DNA of 64,000 nucleotides, taken from NCBI GenBank assembly GCA_028015205.1, contig CM051511.1, forward strand, positions 8,804,001 to 8,868,000. The letters are read 5' to 3'. The position numbers and the translations under genes are program-made. This document shows positions 45,300 to 57,549 of this stretch, piece after piece. Numbering within the stretch: the stretch's first letter is position 1; each line of letters starts with the position of its first letter. Source of the DNA: Mytilisepta virgata. Taxonomy: Eukaryota > Mollusca > Bivalvia > Mytilida > Mytilidae. Below the pieces are notes generated by a model that saw only the letters and a program-made list of their open reading frames with translations, had not been told where the DNA came from and made no database searches.

Positions 45300-46399
45300 A
45301 ATGTAAAATGTTTCAGGTTTTTCAGAATAAAACGTATGGTAGTTCCAAAAACAATGAGAGCCCATATCGGGTGCCCTGTCCTGCCGCCATCTTATTATGC
45401 AGGTGGACATTATATTTGTTTATATTTTACACCGAGTGTTATGCCTACCCATTTTAAAATAATCCTAGGGCATGGCACCAACGAATTATTTCGATTCTAA
45501 TGGGATCATTTCTGTAATCAAAGCGAACCCTATATCCGAGTTGACAGTAGTGTCCGCCATTGCTAAAATTCATACAAATTCCGGTAGATTTTTGATATCA
45601 TAAAGAAAAAGTATGAAGTCAAAATTAAAAAATGCTATTGTTCAACGACGTCATTAGGGCAAGTGGAGCTGAAAATTTGGGTCAAATGGGGCTGAAGTTC
45701 TACTGTCAATAGGTCTATAAGGCTCGATTAAAATAATTAAATCGGATGTATATTTTTATGAGATTTTAAAGCAAATACCAGCGTTCCAGATCCTGTACAA
45801 CGTATAATGTTCCGTTTTTGGCTGTCGATTTGGCGTTATTTGAATGTGTGACGTTATATCTTGGATTGTGACGTCGCACTTTCGACTGTCATTCCATTTT
45901 TCGTGACATTTATCGTTGCTGTATTTCGAGCTTTGCTAAATGTTCACAAAGCGATAAATGTAAGATACATTCAGTGAGAATTTCAATAGGAGAGGAACAT
46001 CAATTCGAGCGCTTCAAAATTACATGTATAAAACTTAGGGAATTTGATTTTTTTAACGTTCTTAAAGAATTGCTCAAAGGGCTGTTAACAACCAAACATT
46101 TGGAAACTGGTAAGTATAAATGAATATCTATGAAATGGTTTTGTTACTCGGAAAATATACCTCTGACTTGATGGGAATTGGATTTATAAAATCTGAATTC
46201 CAATTAACAATAATCGTGTGGGAGGTTACAAGCTCCTTATAAAATATCTTATTGATCATTTGGAATCAATTACATTGAATATTCTCATACCACAAAGCAA
46301 CAAGATAGAATAATAAAACTTAGAAATACCAAAACGTCAACCAAAAAACAAAATTCGACAAATATAAGAAAAATAATTCACCGGCAGTCACTGAAGCAG
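45300..46399. other. Stretch without recognised genes
   Basis: No frame or repeat could be supported. Confidence 0.5.
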
Positions 46400-47454
46400 G
46401 GCTCAAGGCGTCGTCCAGTTGATTTCTGGGATGCGGCACTAGATTATTGTCGGGACCAGAAATTTTTCGTGTTTTGTACGCGATATTTTAGCATTTTTTT
46501 TCAATCGACTTTCGAGATAATTTATTTTTTAGCCTTAATGAAAGAAACGGTAGTAAGCTAGGTACAAATTATTTCCCCTTCCATGAAAGAAGGGTATGAA
46601 ATGATGGACACCCCCTCCCCCGAAAATCAAATGGTGCTGCACGCTTCGTAAAATCGCCCACTGCTCTAGTTCAGAATCATCATTATCAACGTACAATAAA
46701 TACCACAATAAGAAAGGTTCTGCTGATAAAACCAATATTACAGAACTGGTCATGTATGTATTTCAAATTCATGGTCTTAAGAATTTGTCTCTAAAAAAAT
46801 GAAAGCACTACATAGCAAGTATAATAAAAAATAAATCATCCCAGTTAAACAATGAATAAAAAAGGGGCTAGGGTTTTGTATGTTAACATGTTGTTGGGCA
46901 AACTTAGGCTTAACTGTTTTAAGATTTCAAAAGAGTACTGTTTACTGTTAATGACTAACAAGTTTTCAGCATTTTTATAATCGGTGTTTTCTATTTTTTT
47001 TCTTCTGAAAATTTGTTTGTTGTTAACCTGTTAATTATAATGCCCCCCCCCCTTCCCACTTCATAAAAGATCCCAATTAAACAACCGAACAGAAGAATCA
47101 CTAAATATGTCGTCAAAACTGTTTTACCATATAAATAAGCAATTTCACAACTGTTTTACCATATAAATGAGCAATTTCAAATGAGTATATATACTAGTCC
47201 AGGTGACATCATATTTGGGTTTGCTTATCAAGAAATTTAATGGTGATGAGTTTCTTGCCCATTATCTGTTCGCAAGAAAAATAAAGCGATTAGTAAAGCT
47301 ACAATGAAATAAAGTCTGGACCTCAAAAATTGTTTAAGATAAAACAATGACTGGTGCTTTCAGCAACTACTCTTATTGCTTAGCACCTATGGTCCGTCGT
47401 TTTCATCTTGTCAAGAACCATTAACCAAATGAAAATAGTTTGGTTCATCCATAT

Positions 47455-48123
47455 ATAACAAGGGTTCTGGACGTCCTGTTATAACAAATGTTCAGGGGAA
47501 TAGCTCGCTGTATAAAACACAAATAAAGTAAATTCAATGTTATATTAAAAATCCACATTCAACAAATACATGTACATGTAATACATAAATTCAACACGGA
47601 AATTCCATGCAAAGATAAAAATACGGTAAAGAGTGCTTAGTTTTGTTTATTTGCGCAACCTGTGTGGCGTCAACACACTTCGCCTGGCATTCCAGAACTG
47701 TCCCTTATGAACGTTTTTAGAATCGATTCAAATTACTTAACTTAAAATAGCTTAAGTAACAATACAACAAATTAAAAGACAATATAATGACATAAAAGAT
47801 CTAAGGGAATTAACTTCTAAAAAGATCCTTATCGAACCCGTACAATCAAGTAAATTAACAACTGAACACTTGTAAATATCTACACGACAATAGAACGGAA
47901 ATCAATTTGATCCTTAAGATGTTTGAATTACATAATTTTGCAATTAAATATTTTGTAACGATTATTACTAATTGCTGTATAAAGTCTTATAAAATTGTAA
48001 GTGTGAATTATGAACGAGTTGACTGAAAATAAAATGAAAATTAACAAGACAGTTAATGAATTTAAAGTCCAAATATATCCTTCAGAAATATAAAATAGTT
48101 TTCACACATTTTTGACTGTCACA
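47455..48123. mobile_element. 669-bp insertion with CATAT target duplication
   Basis: Copy 2 at 58,565-58,580 reads CATCCATATCCCATAAAAG without interruption. Here the same site is split with CATAT on both sides (47,450-47,454 and 48,124-48,128). The insert has no obvious terminal inverted repeat and no coding frame. Confidence 0.7.
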
Positions 48124-48204
48124 CATATCCCATAAAAGCAAAGCCTGCACACACATAAAAGTAGCAAAACCACATAAGTTCTGGAAGATTGGTTTGCAAA
48201 TTAA

Positions 48205-48345
48205 CTCGATACTTGACATTTTTAACTCGATACTCGACTTTTTTAAATCCATATTCGACGATTCTAACTCGATACTCGACAATTGTTACTCGAAACTCGA
48301 CAATAGTAACTCGATACTCGATAATTCTGACTCGATACTCACCAA
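48205..48345. repeat. 21-bp minisatellite, copy 1
   Basis: Units of TAACTCGATACTCGACAATT type, the complement of the array at 38,037. Shared with 58,655-58,745 in copy 2, where there are fewer units. Confidence 0.9.
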
Positions 48346-48881
48346 TCAACAAAAAGTGAAACAACAAATTCAACTACATACTGATAAATTTCTGATCTAC
48401 TATGCAACTTTGGGATTAAACAATATATATATTGCTAAGATTTACAATCATATGTATCAACCTAACATTAATTTAAAAACTCAAGGTTCCCATTTGAGAT
48501 GATTCCTTCTAGATATTGTACGGAAATTGATATTTCTTTAGAATTCTTGAAGGTTTTGGAAATCTTACAATGCGACTGATATAAGCGTTGACTTTCGATG
48601 TTTATACAACTGAAAGATAGGTCAAGTCCCGCAAAAAATTTGAATTTGAATTTCACTGAATTGGTACATAGGGGCATATGCAAGGATCAGGATTTATCCT
48701 TTCATTGGCTAATATTTTCCCATTTCCCATTGCTAACATCAGTGTCTCCTTCAAATCAGACATGTTTTTTTTTTATTTTCGCTATTTTTTTTTTATATTG
48801 TTTTTTGTCTTATAATATATGCTGTGTGTTGTGTGTGTGGTGATCATCTCAATGTGTGTACCTATAGTTTACCCCTAGTAT

Positions 48882-49410
48882 GTGCGAGACTTAAACCAAA
48901 TGGGTAATAGTCTTATGGGATACAGTTTAGCTGTAGGTCGTATTTATTTTTCGAGAAAGAAATCGCATGGGAATTTAATACGTGGTCACTCATATCGATA
49001 CATTTCTGTATTAAATTTAAAATGTACCTACCTTTTTCTCATACTTGTATTACTTCAAATTTTAAATCTCAAAATAAATATAGTTTTCCTTCTCTTCACA
49101 TTTTATTTTTTATTGATAATAGGAAGCGTCGAACAAAATCCAGGTCCTAACAATATTGATTCGAGCACACCTACGAACAATGATAACGGAAACGAACTAT
49201 CTATTAAACTATGTTATATAAATATCCGTAGCATCAGAAACAAACTAGAATTTCTTGATATTTTGTCCGAAGAATTTGATCTGCTTGTAGTTACTGAAAC
49301 ACATATTGATGAATCTGTTCCAAATAGGGATGTTGAACTTGATTCATTTTCCCAAAACTTCGAACGGAAAGATAGAAATAATTTTGGTGGTGGACTTCTT
49401 ATTTTTGCTA
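48882..49410 (+). CDS. LINE 5' ORF: hydrophobic leader, 2A-like motif, start of APE endonuclease
   Basis: Residues 1-80 are a leader whose last ~35 residues are strongly hydrophobic (LFLILVLLQIL and IVFLLFTFYFLLII). Residues 81-89 are GSVEQNPGP. This fits the 2A core VExNPGP, with Ser where the consensus has Asp. The endonuclease follows: LCYINIRSIRNKLEF (Asn), VVTETHIDES (Glu), then RNNFGGGLLIFAK. The frame is broken at 49,411 by an inserted element, after which the endonuclease resumes at about 49,850. The leader-plus-2A layout parallels the LINE at 16,178-17,035. Confidence 0.8.
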
Positions 49411-49849
49411 AAAATAACAATCCAAAGATATTAATATTAGATATTGTAAATTTATACTATGCTGTATACGACGCATTTCAAGGAGTTACCTCTCATCAGC
49501 AGCATTAAAACCGAAACATTTGGAAGACCAAAAACCAAACTCATATTAAACAAGAAGTACTCAACCAAAAATACCGAAATAGGAAGTCAAATTTCAGCTA
49601 AGGAGATCTACCATGTGCAATACAAGGAATGAACCCTTAGTATTTCTATTATTTTTGAATTTTGCTAAATACTGGTAATTTCTGTAACAAATCAATGAAT
49701 AATCATGTCAGACAAGTCTGACGACTGGATTGGCGAATACCCTCGGGGACCTAGGGTCCACCAGCAGAGGCATCATCCCAGAAGTTTCAAAATAACAATC
49801 CAAAGATACTAATATTAGATATTGTAAATTTATACTATGCTGTATACGA
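49411..49849 (+). mobile_element. 61-bp-direct-repeat element, full-length copy inside the LINE
   Basis: The first 61 bases (49,411-49,471) recur at 49,789-49,849 with one difference (a T/C). Between them lie CCTCTCATCAGCAGCATTAA and CCTCGGGGACCTAGGGTCCA. The near identity of the ends and the interruption of the LINE frame indicate a fairly recent insertion. It adds 20-odd non-LINE codons to the upstream frame before a stop. Confidence 0.85.
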
Positions 49850-52810
49850 AGAAGACATAAGCGTTATCCGTAAAAAAAGAACTTGAAAATAACATCGACG
49901 AAACAATTTGGGTTGAAGTTCATGCTAAAGGTAAATCGTTCTTACTGTGCAATGCCTATCTAATAGAGTGGTCAGGTGTAGAGTTTTGGACTCGTTTACA
50001 TCATTTGAACTCTGCGTTTGACCTAAACGAAAATATCGTGCTAACAGGCGACATGAACTCTAATCTTTTTATACATGGAAACAATAAACTGCTATAATGT
50101 ATGGTAAACTTCAATATCAAGAATGTAATTGAGAAAGCTGCAAGAGTTACAGAATTTAGTAGTACTCTATTAGATCCTGTAATCATAAGTGATACTTGAA
50201 TTAATTATTCTGATGTTTTCTCTATACCAAGAAATATTAGTGATCATGATGCAGCAATCGTCTTTATAGATTATCAAAAGGTGACATCGCGTTCTTTTAA
50301 AAGAGAAGTTTGGCAATATGATCGATTTGATAAAACAAAATTTACTGGAATGCTAGACGAAATTAATTGGGAAGAAAAACTTTGTAACCGGTATGATGTA
50401 GACGAGATGTGTAAAATGTTTCTTAATCTTCTTTTAAAAATTGCTAAAGAATGTATTCCAACAAAACTAGTTATGATCAATGATCAGCCGTGGTTTAACA
50501 ATGAACCGAGAATAGAAATGAGAATATGGCACAGAATAAGAAAAAAAATGTTGATAAAATTAGATATAAAAGACAAAGAAATAAGGTAAATAATATGAAA
50601 AAAAATGCAAAAGAAAATTTTGAAAACAATTTAGATAACTATTTACTTAAAAACGCTGGTAACCCCCGATCTTATTGGAAACTTATGAAACTGTTAGTAA
50701 AATCAAGTAAGGGAAACAACTCCATCCCACCGTTGCGAAATATATTGGACGACAATCATGACAATAATCCCGATGAGTTTATAGACGGAAATGTCGAACA
50801 ATGCGAACTATTGAACACATATTTCTGCATGATCTCCAAACTTGACGAAGCTCTAGTCGATCTTCCGGAATTTGAAAACCGAACAGACAATTTTATCAGT
50901 AACGTTATCATTAACTTAAATGAAATAGTAGATACTATTGAAATTCTTAATCCTAATAAATGAAGTGGACCAGATAAAATGAGTCATAAAATTTTGAAAA
51001 TTTCTCCAGTAAAAGTAGCAATCACACTTCAATTTATTTTTAATAAATCTATTACCCAATGTAAGTATCCCAAATTGGAAAACTGCAAATGTCATGGCAA
51101 TTTTTAAACAAGGCGATTCGTCATTACCATCGAATTACCGTCCGATCTCATTGATTAGCTGTATTGGTAAACTAATGGAAAGGGTGGTGTATAAGCATGT
51201 GTATAATCACCTTGTCGGTAACAAATTATTATATGAATATCAATCTGGATTTTTACCCAAACGATCAACAATTCATCAACTGCTCGAACTTTATAACTCC
51301 ATTTTAAATTCAATGGAAAACAAAGAATATAGCTGTTTCGTATTCTGTGACTTTTCAAAAGCCTTTGATAGAGTTTGGCACAGGGGATTAATTCATAAGC
51401 TAAAGGCATGTGGAATTAGGGAGAATCTGTTAAATTGGTTTGAAAATTATTTAGAGGGCAGAAAACAAAGAGTTGTGTGTCGAGATTTTGAATCTTTATT
51501 AGATAATGTAATGGCTGGGGTACCACAGGGTTCAGTGCTTGGTCCACTTTTATTCCTAATTATATAAACGACATTGGGGAAAATCTGCTATCATTAGCTA
51601 GATTACTTGCTGATGACACATCCCTTGGACACTCAAGGGAAGATTTATCTGAAATAAAAAGAACTATTACTCATGATTTGCGTGAACTTGATAGATGGTC
51701 ATCATGTTGGCTGATGTCATTTAATCCTGACAAACCGAGATCATGATCATCTCAAGTTCAGGTAATCCTGAAAATATAGATTTTTCATTTAACCGGAAAC
51801 ATATTCCAATTTTCCGCATTCACAAACATTTGGGCGTTACCTTAAGTTACGATGGAAAATGGAATGAACATATTGAAAACTTTTTTTAAAAGTGTATCGA
51901 AGTATCTATCAATTTTACGCAAATTAAAGTACAGGCTAAATCGTCAAAATTTAGAAAAAATATATCTGGTTTATATTCGACCGATATTAGAATATGCATG
52001 TGAAGTTTGGGATAATTGTGGTGTTAATAATATAAACAAAATCGAAAAATTACAATTAGAAGCTGCAAGAATTGTAACAGGACTACCATCTTTTTATTAA
52101 TAATGATATCATTAACTTAAATGAAATAGTAGATAATTTCTATACTATGAAAGGAGTTGGGAAACACTTTATGACAGAAGAAAAAGGACAAAATTACAAC
52201 TGTTTTATATTATAAAAAATGGTAATGCTCCGGAATATTTAACAAGTTTAATTCCCCTAACTATCCAAAGTACAACGCACTATCCATTACGGAATGGAGA
52301 TGACCTTATTGTCCCCTTTTGCAGATTATCTATTACAACCAATTCTTTCTTACCATCAACAATAAGAGTATGGAATAATTTGAAGAATTCAATTCGTGAA
52401 GTCAGCACGTTGTCTAAATTTAAAAGTGCCATTCGTAGAGAATCCCGGAAACCATTGATACCAAAATATTATTTATATAGGCCAAGAAAGCTGAATATTA
52501 TTCTTACACAAATTCGATGTTCTGCTTGTTTTCTGAACAATGATTTGTTCCTTGTTAATATAATAACCGACCTGCCTGTAATTGTGGAGCATCTCTTGAG
52601 AATGCAAATCACTATTTTCTTATTTGCTCAAAGTACAGTGAAATCAGACATGAGCTTTTTGAAATTCTGAATTGGTTACCAAATCATATTAATATTGACA
52701 CGCATTTGCTTTGTAAAGGGAGTTTGATGTTAACTTGTGATGAAAATATCGTTATATTTAGACCCGTGTTCAAGTATATAAGATTGTCAAAGCGATTTCT
52801 TCTGACTTGA
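49850..52810 (+). pseudogene. CR1-like LINE: rest of endonuclease, reverse transcriptase, C-terminal region
   Basis: Read across several frames: NIDETIWVEVHAKGKSF, LTGDMNSNLF, then ISDHDAA (last endonuclease motif, ~50,235); a ~190-residue linker; RT blocks SNYRPISLISCIGKLMERVV (51,125), QSGFLPKRSTIHQL, FVFCDFSKAFDRVWHRGL (first catalytic Asp), GVPQGSVLGPLLFL, LLADDTSLG (catalytic DD, ~51,610), FNPDKPR; thumb YIRPILEYACEVWDN and AARIVTGLPSF; then LSKFKSAIRRESRK and a tail CNCGASLENANHYFLICSKY of zinc-binding type. Breaks: a one-base loss before YINDI (~51,560), one at ~51,735, a poly-T slip at ~51,885, and a 35-bp patch at ~52,097. Inactive. Confidence 0.85.
52097..52130 (+). repeat. Short patch copied from the LINE's own linker
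   Basis: ATCATTAACTTAAATGAAAT followed by AGTAGAT occurs here and at 50,909-50,935 in the same LINE. At 52,097 it interrupts the RT thumb where the family would have a short connecting sequence. Confidence 0.7.
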
Positions 52811-52857
52811 TTTAATTCAACGATTAACAAATGATTGCCACACAACTCATATCTCGT

Positions 52858-53108
52858 CAAAAGTATTTCACTGCTAATATTCAAGAAATATTTTATAGTA
52901 TAACGTATAACTAAACGTTTCACTCAAAATCATATTAATTTCAAAGATGGTGCTCCTAATACGAATACATTTGTTGAGTTTTTCATGAAATCGCAAATAC
53001 ATTTTCCGAGAATGGACGCCAGCACTAAAGCCTGGGGATTAAGTAATAGTTGATAATTGTCCAATTCACCGATTAAACGGAGAAGTACGCGTAAGCCATT
53101 TCCTTGGT
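52858..53108 (+). repeat. Segmental duplication 2, copy 1, right part
   Basis: Matches 62,453-62,725, including GAGAATGGACGCCAGCACTA and AAGTACGCGTAAGCCATTTC. Homology ends near TTCCTTGG. Confidence 0.85.
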
Positions 53109-54849
53109 AGAATGAGGATCGGATAAATTTTCCTCCCGAGCCCTGATTTAAATATTGCCGAAACCTGAAGGTGGCAGTTACTCAGACAGTCAAGGAAATT
53201 TCGACAAATAATATTAAAGGATTTTGTAAAGCAACTGGTTACATAAAAGTTGAGTGAATCGCGAAGGTTGTCAGTAAAATTACGGAGCTCTCAGTAAGAG
53301 CGTGTCTTTTCTTTTTTTTTCAATAGGTTCTCTAATGTTTCTTTTTTATGTGTGTATTTTTGTATTGTACAAAAAAGAAAAAACTATTTCTAATGATTTA
53401 GTGTCGGTGTTCTTCTTTTTTTTTCTTTCGACAATAAACATGTAAGCTGTTGTATATGGGAATTCGTAATTATTAGTGGGTAGGACTTGACTGACATTCA
53501 ATGTGTTATATATTTTTCTCATACACAACAGGAGAAACCCGAGCCCTGTCACCAAACCAAATAAATTCTTTGATACCAATTTTGATGTACGATTTGCACA
53601 TTTCGTCCGTTTGCTATTTGTCAGTTGTGTTCAAAATCTATAGAATAATTCAAAAAGTTGGAGATCAAATTAAACGATGCTAAAATGACAAAATAATATA
53701 TTTTCATTCAGAATTCCAAAAATATATACCTTTTATTCAATATAGTCTACGCAGTTCTTCATTACGTTATTTACATTCATTTATAAAGGAAAGCAACTGC
53801 GCGTGGGAATTTGTAAACTTGTAATATTAGCTGACATCTGCTTTCTTTAGCCTCGTAAAACTCTATCCAAACTGCTTTTTTATTATCTAAAGTACATGTA
53901 TGTGTTGGCGTATACTTGATTAAATCTGTTGACCAAATTTTTCTATGTTTAAAAACCACAAAATTCTTTTCAATGTTAATGTGTAAAAACCACATAATTC
54001 ATTTAAACCGTCATAAATTATGTAAATGAATATATCATTTTAGATGAAGAACATCCGTTTTGCACATTGTGCGTGTTGTTTTTCTAATGTTAGAGGGATA
54101 GCAAAATATAAGTTTACACATGTTTAATAGATGTTAAGAATTTTTATTTTGTGATTTTCGATTGAATAATAGTTGCATACATACGTCAAATTTTAAAAAC
54201 ACAATTAGTTAGATCCTTATCTACATAGTTATAATACTGAAACTATGAGAAGAATTTAAAAATTTCAATCAGCAAAATATAATTAATCAAAGTACTTGTG
54301 ACTAGTTAGGATTTTTGGAGTTGTTCATCAAATTGGTTCAAGGGGGTAATTAAAAGGTTTAGTGAGTTTTAATGGTTTTATCTCTATCTCATCATGAATT
54401 CCAAGGAAATGTTCACTGCTACTCTTTGTCCATTCCATATCTTTTTATTTTCTTAATAACAGCCACTATTTCAAAATGGTTGCTCCAATGAGCTTGTATC
54501 GCTCCCCTGGTTTTAATCTGCCATTCTTCTGGATCAATCATTCATGATATAGAACCAGATTGTTAAATGACATTCGTAAAATGAAAATTTGCGTTTTGTT
54601 TGTACCATGCATGTGTTCAGATATTCTGGAAGAGAAAACCTAACTATGTCTTGCAATGAAGACCATCTTGAACTTCCGATCAGCACCTATAAACAATTCA
54701 TGGTTAGCTCCTTGCAATGATTCATGAGGCTTCAATTCTGTGACAAGTAGTTTCAGGGCATAAAATCTTTCAAATCAAGTTAATCAGAAAATTGGGTTAA
54801 AATTCCCCTAGTACCAGTAATATCACTGCCTAAGTAAGACTAGAGGCTC
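53109..54849. other. Stretch without recognised genes
   Basis: Short frames only, none with a recognisable motif. No repeat was identified. Confidence 0.5.
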
Positions 54850-54899
54850 AGAGGGCTGAGCCTGTATCTCTCACCTGGCATGAAAGCCATTTTTATTGA

Positions 54900-56095
54900 T
54901 GTACCTCAAAGAGAGAAGTCACTTCTCCCTATCATTATGAAGTGTGGTAAGCCTTGTAGGAACCAAATTTTCCTTCATCAAGGTCCTTCTTATGTAACTT
55001 ACAGGTCAGCATATTCTAAAATTTGGCGGTTCTTTAGATTTTTGCATGTATTTCGCATAGGGTCTTATGTTAATCCAAGTGCTCTGCTGAAGGCCATCAA
55101 CCAATCAGAAACATAAATTGCCCATGGCAGCCATGTTTGTCGCCTGAACTGGACAAAATGAGGAAACTTTGTAAAACCTCCAACAGATGCTTCCTGTGAA
55201 GTCTCGTTCCGTTTGGCCAAGCGGTTTCAAAGAAGAAGATTATCAACCGATGAAAGACAAGAGCTGCCCATGACGGCCATGTTTGTTACCTGATCAGGAC
55301 GAAATGTGGAAACTTTGTATAGAACCTCCCAATTAGATGCTTTCTGTCAAGTTTCGTTCCATTTGGCCAAGCGACTTCAGAGGAGAAGATTTTTTATATC
55401 AGCCAATCAGAAACAAGAACTACTCATTGCGGCAATATTTGTATTCCGATCGGGACAAAATGGGGGAAACTTTATAAAGGGCCTCCTATATATGCTTCCT
55501 TTCAGGTTTCGTTCCATTTGGGCAAGAGATTTCAGAGAAGATTCTTTTATATTAGCCAATCAGAAACAAGAACTGCTAATGGTGACCATATATGTAATCC
55601 GATCGGGATGATATAAATAAATTTTGTAAAGAACCTCCCATAGATGCTTCCTGTCATGTTTTGTTCCATTTGGCCAAGCAGTTCCATTAGAAGAAAAAAA
55701 TTTCAATCAACCAATGAGAAACAAGAATTGCCTGTGGCAGCCATGGTTTTTACCCGATCTGGACGAAATGAGGAAAGTTTGTAAAGAACCTCCCATAGAT
55801 GCTTTAAGTCAAGTTTCGTTCCATTTGGCCATGCGATTTCAGGGGAGAAGATTTTTTTTTATATCAACCAATCAAAAACAAGAATTGCCCATGGCGGCCA
55901 TATTTGTAGTCCGATCGGGACGAAATGAGCAAACTTTATAAAGGACCTTACATAGATGCTTCCTGCGAAATTTAATTACATTAGGTCAAGTGGTTTCAGA
56001 GGAGATTAAAATGTGAAAAGTTCAGACGGACGGATGGACGGACGACGTACGCCAAGTGATGGCAAACGCTCACCTGGTTTGGCCAGGTAAGCTAA
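54900..56095. repeat. ~155-bp tandem array, six to seven units
   Basis: The word TTGGCCAAGCG and variants recurs at about 55,212, 55,365, 55,516, 55,671, 55,826 and 55,984 (spacings 151-158). Each unit also contains CCAATCAGAAACAAGAA and a CCATGGCGGCCAT-type patch. The array ends with GGACGGATGGACGGACGACG and GCTCACCTGG, words typical of a molluscan repeat end. Protein-like frames (HLAKRLQRRRFF, NQKQELL) repeat with the units and are artefacts. Confidence 0.85.
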
Positions 56096-56419
56096 AACAG
56101 TAAACATGGCTTCAAAAGAAACAAAGGAATTGCGCTGCGCAAAAAATAATCGTTGTGCTATTAGATTATGCCAATATGTGTGGAATGATTTATTTATCAT
56201 GTTTAGAGCTCGAGACAGTCTATGATTACATTTTTAATTTTTGTACTTCCACAAATAGTTGTTTAAGAGATCTGTAAAACAATATTTTCCTTATCAATAT
56301 GACCGGCACATGACATGGACTTTTCATATCCAAGTTATTTAATTTTCAGCTGTATTTGTAACATTGGTATACTTGTGCATAAACATCATATTTCTTCAGT
56401 ATTATGTTTTTGTCTATGA

Positions 56420-57260
56420 CCTTTGACCACGAAGAGGAAAAGAACTTAATGAAATATTTGAATGAAATCCTTGCACAGAATACAACATGCTGGAAAGATA
56501 CATTTAAAAAAGTTAATATGTAATGTGTGCGATCAGCATTTTGTAATCATCCGGGGTTCTTCGCAGGAAAATATTTAGTGGAATCATGAATTGTGTTGCT
56601 TCACCGTAATAGTACTGCTTACAATGCGTATTTGTATAATGGTTGGCCATGCCACGTACTTGACCATGAAAATGAGGTCAAGCAGTCGTTACATCTTGCA
56701 GACTGAATCCAATGCATATACATGCCAAATATTTAAAATTGTTGAGACAAATATTGACGCAAGTCACTGGACCATGAAAACGAGGTCAAAGTCAAGTAAC
56801 ACCTGCCAGAATGACATGTACACCTTCCAGTGTATCAATATGCACACAAAATATAATTGACATATTGCTAATAGTTCCTGAGAAACTGACCTAATCACGA
56901 AAATGTTACAATAAGTTATCAAAGTCAGTCAAAGCTGAAATTGAGGTCAATGTCAATTGATACCTGTCAGACATGTACACCTTCTTATGTGTCTACACAC
57001 CAAATAATATTTTGTTTATCTATCCATTATAGTTATTGAGAAACAATGTTTGTAAAGTCACATGACCGTGAAAACTAGGTCAAGGTAAAATTATTCATGG
57101 TAGACTGACATGTGCATCTTCCAATGTATCTGCACACATAAATGTAGTTAACGTATACTTATAGATCCTGAGAAAGGACCTCAGCACGAAAAATATGACA
57201 CAAATTTATCAAAGCCAATCAACTGTGAAATTGAGGTTGTGCAAATGAGCAATTGAGGAG
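56420..57260. repeat. Diverged tandem repeat with (CATGAAAA)GAGGTCA units
   Basis: CCATGAAAATGAGGTCAAG and variants occur at about 56,664, 56,772, 56,925 and 57,063, each followed by ACCTGCCAGA and a CATGTACACCTTCC-like patch. The units are old and of uneven length (108-155 bp). The small frame at 56,591-56,860 lies in it. Confidence 0.75.
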
Positions 57261-57549
57261 AAATTAATGAAATATACTCAGATGAGCAGTTCTAATAATA
57301 GGAGCAACAAGGGATCTCTTTGAAGTTCATTCCGTAAATAAATATGTACAATAATACAAAATTAAATTTATATTTATATTTTTTTTCTATACTTTCTGAG
57401 AGTCCAGTTCACTTTAATACAGTTAATGTTTAACAACCAAGCATTATAATCTCAAGTGAGCACTAAAAGCAAGATATTTACAATATTTACATATCAACAT
57501 TGGCTCTGTATCGGTCTAAAGCCAATACTCCATACACAGTGATCTCAAG
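57261..57549. other. Short unannotated stretch
   Basis: AT-rich; nothing recognised. Confidence 0.5.

Larger units (their letters stand above)
46400..48692 (+). repeat. Segmental duplication 2, copy 1, left part
   Basis: Matches 57,550-59,029 in direct orientation, from GTCGTCCAGTTGATTTCTGG to AAGTCCCGC. It is interrupted by a 669-bp insertion (47,455-48,123). The right part of this copy is at 52,858-53,108. Confidence 0.85.
48693..52857 (+). mobile_element. CR1-like LINE inserted in segmental duplication 2, copy 1
   Basis: Everything between the ends of homology with copy 2 (62,370 and 62,453 there) is this retroelement. It begins with a short 5' leader (ATTGGCTAATATTTTCCC), encodes leader, 2A-like motif, endonuclease, RT and a C-terminal cysteine/histidine region, and ends without a long poly-A. 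It carries an internal insertion (49,411-49,849). Confidence 0.8.

Noticed and set aside
55306..55941. Repeat proteins with NQKQELL and RRRFF words
   Set aside because: They repeat exactly with the ~155-bp tandem unit and are broken at unit borders.
54900..57260. CRISPR array
   Set aside because: Repeats are long (~110-158 bp), degenerate and contiguous without spacers, in an animal genome.
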